Source: Pontibacter sp. E15-1 (GTDB taxonomy: Bacteria > Bacteroidota > Bacteroidia > Cytophagales > Hymenobacteraceae). Taken from it: DNA of 64,000 nt. The position numbers were made by a program, and so were the translations under genes. Below, piece by piece: positions 60,731 through 64,000 of this stretch (positions within the stretch are counted from its first letter, which is position 1; each line of letters begins with the position of its first letter). The notes below the pieces were generated by a model. The model was not told where the DNA came from. It did no database searches and was given only the letters and a program-made list of their open reading frames with translations. Where the stretch lies: contig NZ_JAKVIR010000001.1 in assembly GCF_022601975.1 (NCBI RefSeq), positions 186,001-250,000 on the forward strand, given 5' to 3'.

Positions 60731-63286
60731 ATGACATCCCAAGAAAACTACCCTACCCTGCCTGAATTGCCGGTAAAGGAAGCGCTGCCACGCCTGCTGG
60801 CCGCCCTGGACACCCACCCGAAGGCTGTGCTGGAGGCTCCGCCCGGAGCAGGAAAGACGACCCTTGTGCCGCTGGCCATGCTGGCGGCAGCCTGGTGCCG
60901 GACAGGAAAGATTCTGGTGCTGGAGCCACGCAGGCTGGCGGCCAGGGCAGCTGCCCAGCGCATGTCAGACCTGCTGGGGGAGCCTGTGGGCCAAACGGTG
61001 GGGTATTGGGTGCGGATGGAGCACGTGGTATCCGGCAAAACCCGCATCGAGGTGGTGACGGAGGGTATCCTGACCCGCCTGCTGCAGGACGACCCGGCCC
61101 TGGAGGGCGTTGCGGCAGTTATTTTCGATGAGTTTCATGAGCGCAGCCTGCAGGCCGACCTCGGGCTGGCCCTTGCCCTGGACGCGCAGGCGGTGCTGCG
61201 CCCGGACCTGCGCCTGTTGGTGATGAGCGCAACCCTGGACGCCGCCACAGTGGGCAACTGGCTGCAAGCGCCCGTTATCCGGAGCGAGGGACGCCTATAC
61301 CCCGTGGAGACGCACTACCTGACGCCAGCTGAGGCTGCCGGAGCGGGCAAGTGGCCAGCAGAACGGCTCGCTAACCTGGTGCCCGCGGCCATCCGGCAAG
61401 CCATGGCAGCCGAGCCAGACGGCGATGTGCTGGTGTTTCTGCCGGGTATGGGCGAGATGCGCAAAGTGGAACAGCGCCTTGAAGGCAGGCTGCCCGCTGC
61501 CACGGACCTGCACCTGCTGCACGGCGACCTGCCCCTCAGCAAGCAGCTAGCTGCCATTCAGCCTGCCCCTGCCGGAAAGCGCAAAGTGGTGCTGGCTACC
61601 AGCATCGCCGAGACGAGCCTTACCATAGAGGGAGTGAAAGTGGTGATTGACGGCGGCTATGCCCGCGCCCCACGCTTTATTCCGCGCACCGGGCTCACCA
61701 CCTTAGAAACGACCGCTGTCTCGAGGGCTGCGGCAGACCAGCGTCGGGGCCGGGCAGGCCGTCTGGGACCCGGGGTCTGCTACCGGCTATGGTCTTCCGC
61801 TGATCAGCTGCAACTCCCCGACCGGCAAGTACCCGAAATCCGCGAGGCCGACCTGACCGGCCTTGCCCTGGAATTGGCCATTTGGGGCGTGAAGGATGCA
61901 TCGTCTTTATCCTGGCTGGATATCCCGCCGGCGGCGGCGATGTCGCTGGCGCAGGATTTGCTGCTCCGGCTGCAGGCGATAGACCCTCAGGGAAACGCGA
62001 CGCGCCACGGAAAAGCGCTGGCGGCCCTGGGTCTGTCGCCCCGGCTGGGGCATCTGGTGGTGCGCGGCTACGCCCTGGGGTATGGCGCCACGGCCTGCGC
62101 CCTTGCCTCGCTGCTCTCGGAGCGCGACATCCTGAAACCAATGCAACAGCCCTACAGCAGCCCGCTGCCTGATCTCGCGCTGCGCCTGGAGCTGCTTGCT
62201 GGTCGGCGGTTGCCCACGCCCGGCTTTGTGACGGACGAGAACGCCCTGCGTCGGGTACGCGAGCAAGCACAGAACCTCCGGCAGCGTCTGCGCGAGGCGG
62301 CAGGCAAAGTGGCCCCCGAGATGGCAGGCATCCTCACGGCCCTTGCTTACCCCGACCGGCTGGCGCAGCGGGAGTCGTCGGGGCGGGTGCGGTTAGTGAG
62401 CGGCCAGCGGGCAAACCTGGCCACAGAGCTGTTCGGCGAAAGCGATTATTATGCCGTGGCCCATCTCGAGACAGGCAAGCAAGCCCGCGTGCTGCTGGCC
62501 GCCCCGATCGCCAAAGCGGATATACTGCTGCACTTTCAGGAACTGGTGGAAGATGTGCAGGAGGTTCGTTGGGAAGAGACCACCGGACGGGTGATCTCCC
62601 GGCAGGTCACGCGGCTGGGAGCGCTGGTGCTGGAGGAAATGCTGAAAACAAACCCTGACCAGGAGCAAGTGGCGCGCGCCTTGTTGCAGGCCCTGCAGCA
62701 AAAAGGAATAGACCGGCTGCCCTGGTCGGCGGAGGCCCTGCGAACACGCCAGCGCCTCGCCTTCCTGAACCAGCTGCAGCCAGACCAATGGCCAGATGCA
62801 TCGGATGCTGCCCTGGCTGACACGCTGGAGGAATGGCTTGCGCCCCATCTGCCGGGGCTACACACTTTGGAGCAGGTAGCCAGGCTGGATTTTAATGAGC
62901 TGCTGCTGGCAGAGCTCCCCTGGGAGAAACGGCAGGAAATGGACCGCCTTGCCCCGACGCATTTGCAGGTGCCCAGCGGCTCGCGCATTGCCCTGGATTA
63001 CACAGACCCGGCAACGCCCGTTTTAGCCGTGCGCTTGCAGGAGGTGTTTGGCCTGCTCGATACCCCAAAAATTGGCGGGGGCAGCGTCCCCCTGCTTCTG
63101 CACCTGCTCTCCCCCGCCTCCAGGCCCGTACAAGTTACCCGCGACTTGCGGAGCTTTTGGGCATCGGGCTATTTTGAGGTCCGCAAAGACTTGCGTGGCC
63201 GCTACCCCAAGCACCATTGGCCCGAAGACCCGCTTTCGGCCCCGCCTATAAGAGGCACAAAAAAGCGCCCGGAAGGGAATCGGTAA
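60731..63286 (+). CDS. hrpB: ATP-dependent helicase HrpB
   Basis: The protein of about 851 residues is a DEAH-like helicase. It has EAPPGAGKTTLVPLAML (motif I, about 35-51), VLEPRRLAARAAAQRM, VTEGILTRLLQDD, the Walker B DEFHERS (about 136-142), MSATLD, and the second domain with ATSIAETSLTIEGVKVVIDGG and QRRGRAGRLGPGVCYRLW. The C-terminal HrpB region follows (PRLGHLVVRG; an extended 'LPW' region). HrpB is an RNA/DNA helicase of poorly defined role. ATG 60731 is preferred over 60608. Confidence 0.92.
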   Translation: MTSQENYPTLPELPVKEALPRLLAALDTHPKAVLEAPPGAGKTTLVPLAMLAAAWCRTGKILVLEPRRLAARAAAQRMSDLLGEPVGQTVGYWVRMEHVVSGKTRIEVVTEGILTRLLQDDPALEGVAAVIFDEFHERSLQADLGLALALDAQAVLRPDLRLLVMSATLDAATVGNWLQAPVIRSEGRLYPVETHYLTPAEAAGAGKWPAERLANLVPAAIRQAMAAEPDGDVLVFLPGMGEMRKVEQRLEGRLPAATDLHLLHGDLPLSKQLAAIQPAPAGKRKVVLATSIAETSLTIEGVKVVIDGGYARAPRFIPRTGLTTLETTAVSRAAADQRRGRAGRLGPGVCYRLWSSADQLQLPDRQVPEIREADLTGLALELAIWGVKDASSLSWLDIPPAAAMSLAQDLLLRLQAIDPQGNATRHGKALAALGLSPRLGHLVVRGYALGYGATACALASLLSERDILKPMQQPYSSPLPDLALRLELLAGRRLPTPGFVTDENALRRVREQAQNLRQRLREAAGKVAPEMAGILTALAYPDRLAQRESSGRVRLVSGQRANLATELFGESDYYAVAHLETGKQARVLLAAPIAKADILLHFQELVEDVQEVRWEETTGRVISRQVTRLGALVLEEMLKTNPDQEQVARALLQALQQKGIDRLPWSAEALRTRQRLAFLNQLQPDQWPDASDAALADTLEEWLAPHLPGLHTLEQVARLDFNELLLAELPWEKRQEMDRLAPTHLQVPSGSRIALDYTDPATPVLAVRLQEVFGLLDTPKIGGGSVPLLLHLLSPASRPVQVTRDLRSFWASGYFEVRKDLRGRYPKHHWPEDPLSAPPIRGTKKRPEGNR

Positions 63287-63724
63287 GATGCAGTGGCTTG
63301 CGCCATACCCCACAGGTACAACTGGGGGCTTTCTGCCTTTTCAGAGGGGGTTTACTGTCTTATATAATGGCATCATACATCCTTGATTATGTATAAAGAA
63401 GTCAGAAAAGCCTGAATTTCCTGCCGCTACGCGTTACGTTTTGGTATACCCCTTGACCCCTTGCCTGAAGCTGCTCAGTCCGTCTACCCCTAACTCCACT
63501 AGATCGCCCGGCTTCAGGTAGCGCGGCGGTTTCATGCCCAGCCTCACGCCAGCCGGTGTTCCGGTTGAGATGATGTCGCCGGGCAGCAGGGTCATGAACT
63601 GGCTGACGTAGAAAACCAGAAAAGGAATTCTGAAGATGAAGTTGGCGGTGGTGCCTGTCTTCGTGCTCAGCCAGAAACTCTTCCAGCCGGGCCATGCCGC
63701 TGGTCTCAAAAAAATGTCTATTTT

Positions 63725-63915
63725 AATACCATTATCAATTGATTGGTACGCATAGATCCGCTCTATGGCGCAAGCGTCCGCTTGTGACTCACAATGCATC
63801 CCATCTGCCGCATTTCATATGAAAGCACAAGCGGACGCTTGCGCCAGTGTTTACAGTTGCAAAATTCACGAAATGAAAAAACTCCAGTACGCTGAATCCA
63901 TTCGATAATGGTATA
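63725..63915. mobile_element. 191-bp miniature element inserted in FAH gene
   Basis: Ends ATACCATTATC (63726-63736) and GATAATGGTAT (63904-63914) are perfect 11-bp inverted ends. ATTTT flanks both sides (63720-63724 and 63916-63920), a 5-bp target duplication. The core is the TGGCGCAAGCG palindrome at 63766-63846, shared with 14707-14784. Frame restoration in the FAH gene defines the borders. Confidence 0.88.
63766..63846. repeat. TGGCGCAAGCG inverted-repeat core, copy 2
   Basis: Perfect 21-bp arms starting TGGCGCAAGCGTCCGC and ending GCGGACGCTTGCGCCA, with a 39-nt middle. It lies within the 191-bp element that disrupted the FAH gene. Confidence 0.85.
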
Positions 63916-64000
63916 ATTTTCCCCAAACGCGCTTGTATCGTAGGGCACATCATCAAGGATTACTCCTGTTTTCTCTTTAGGTGGTTCTCCATATCAGTTT

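Larger units (their letters stand above)
63434..64000 (-). pseudogene. Fumarylacetoacetate hydrolase-family pseudogene (insertion plus deletion)
   Basis: Reading the minus strand from 64000: YGEPPKEKTGVILDDVPYDTSAFGEN (FAH N-terminus) runs into an inserted 191-bp element. After it comes FFETSGMARLEEFLAEHED, then a jump to the C-terminal part GTTANFIFRIPFLVFYVSQF in another frame, MTLLPGDIISTGTPAGV and the tail to TAA near 63434. Removing the element and one copy of its AAAAT duplication joins GEN to RHFFETSG in frame. A separate internal deletion of about 140 residues removes the catalytic middle. The gene once encoded a beta-diketone hydrolase or related enzyme. It may run past the window edge, where a frame anomaly near 63993 remains. 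Confidence 0.85.

Overview
The window looks like a chromosome segment of a Cytophagales bacterium of the Bacteroidota, most like Pontibacter or another member of the Hymenobacteraceae. This is inferred from family content: DUF2911, DUF5676, HMA-AraC regulators, PepSY membrane proteins and lipoproteins with LxAC/LxSC-type lipoboxes. Start regions lack clear Shine-Dalgarno sequences, and some leaders carry TAnnTTTG-like -7 boxes. Base composition is moderate to high GC, with AT-rich islands. No rRNA, tRNA or CRISPR array was seen.

Layout. 1-4.2 kb: an AT-rich anti-phage module (SIR2-like NADase plus HerA ATPase) next to a REP-associated tyrosine transposase framed by its own hairpins, with eroded gene fragments and dispersed palindromes. 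4.2-12.6 kb: a PepSY membrane protein, a sugar MFS transporter, a large six-PAS histidine kinase overlapping its receiver protein, a MEDS-domain protein and an AraC regulator. 12.7-15 kb: remains of an SDR gene and of an epimerase-like gene, an intact MBL-fold hydrolase and a repeat element. 15.1-26 kb: a copper-handling island. It holds an HMA-AraC regulator with a putative direct-repeat operator, a His-rich secreted protein, DUF2231, a CopB-type ATPase, a Met-rich lipoprotein, a tandem DUF305 lipoprotein, DUF2911, PepSY, and a multicopper oxidase fused to a barrel-like C-terminus. 26-38 kb: a K+ channel, an archaeal-type (type II) GAPDH, small membrane proteins, two cytochromes c around a porin, an FNT channel, and a tight five-gene operon (sorbosone-dehydrogenase-like propeller lipoprotein, membrane proteins, CWB2/DUF4396 proteins) that I cannot match to a described system. 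38-64 kb: an ATP-cone/Mrr-like nuclease, PEP synthase, a P2-type ATPase, a FAD oxidoreductase, an outer-membrane barrel with a BCCT transporter and USP, MarC, GhrA, MsrB, SelO, AKR, LLM oxidoreductase, Hsp20 and HrpB, ending in a fumarylacetoacetate-hydrolase-family pseudogene.

How it fits together. The 15-26 kb genes plausibly sense (HMA-AraC), export (CopB), bind (Met/His-rich lipoproteins) and oxidise (MCO) copper. The respiratory and membrane genes that follow have a similar metal and redox flavour. The most striking non-coding signals are a set of miniature inverted-repeat elements. One is a 191-bp element in the FAH-family gene whose removal, together with one copy of its 5-bp duplication, restores the reading frame. 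Another is a 123-bp element with perfect 13-bp ends and a 5-bp duplication that contains a hairpin matching those beside the RAYT gene. There is also a strong excess of the word GGTATA/TATACC across coding and intergenic DNA. All assignments were made by reading the sequence; no database search was run.
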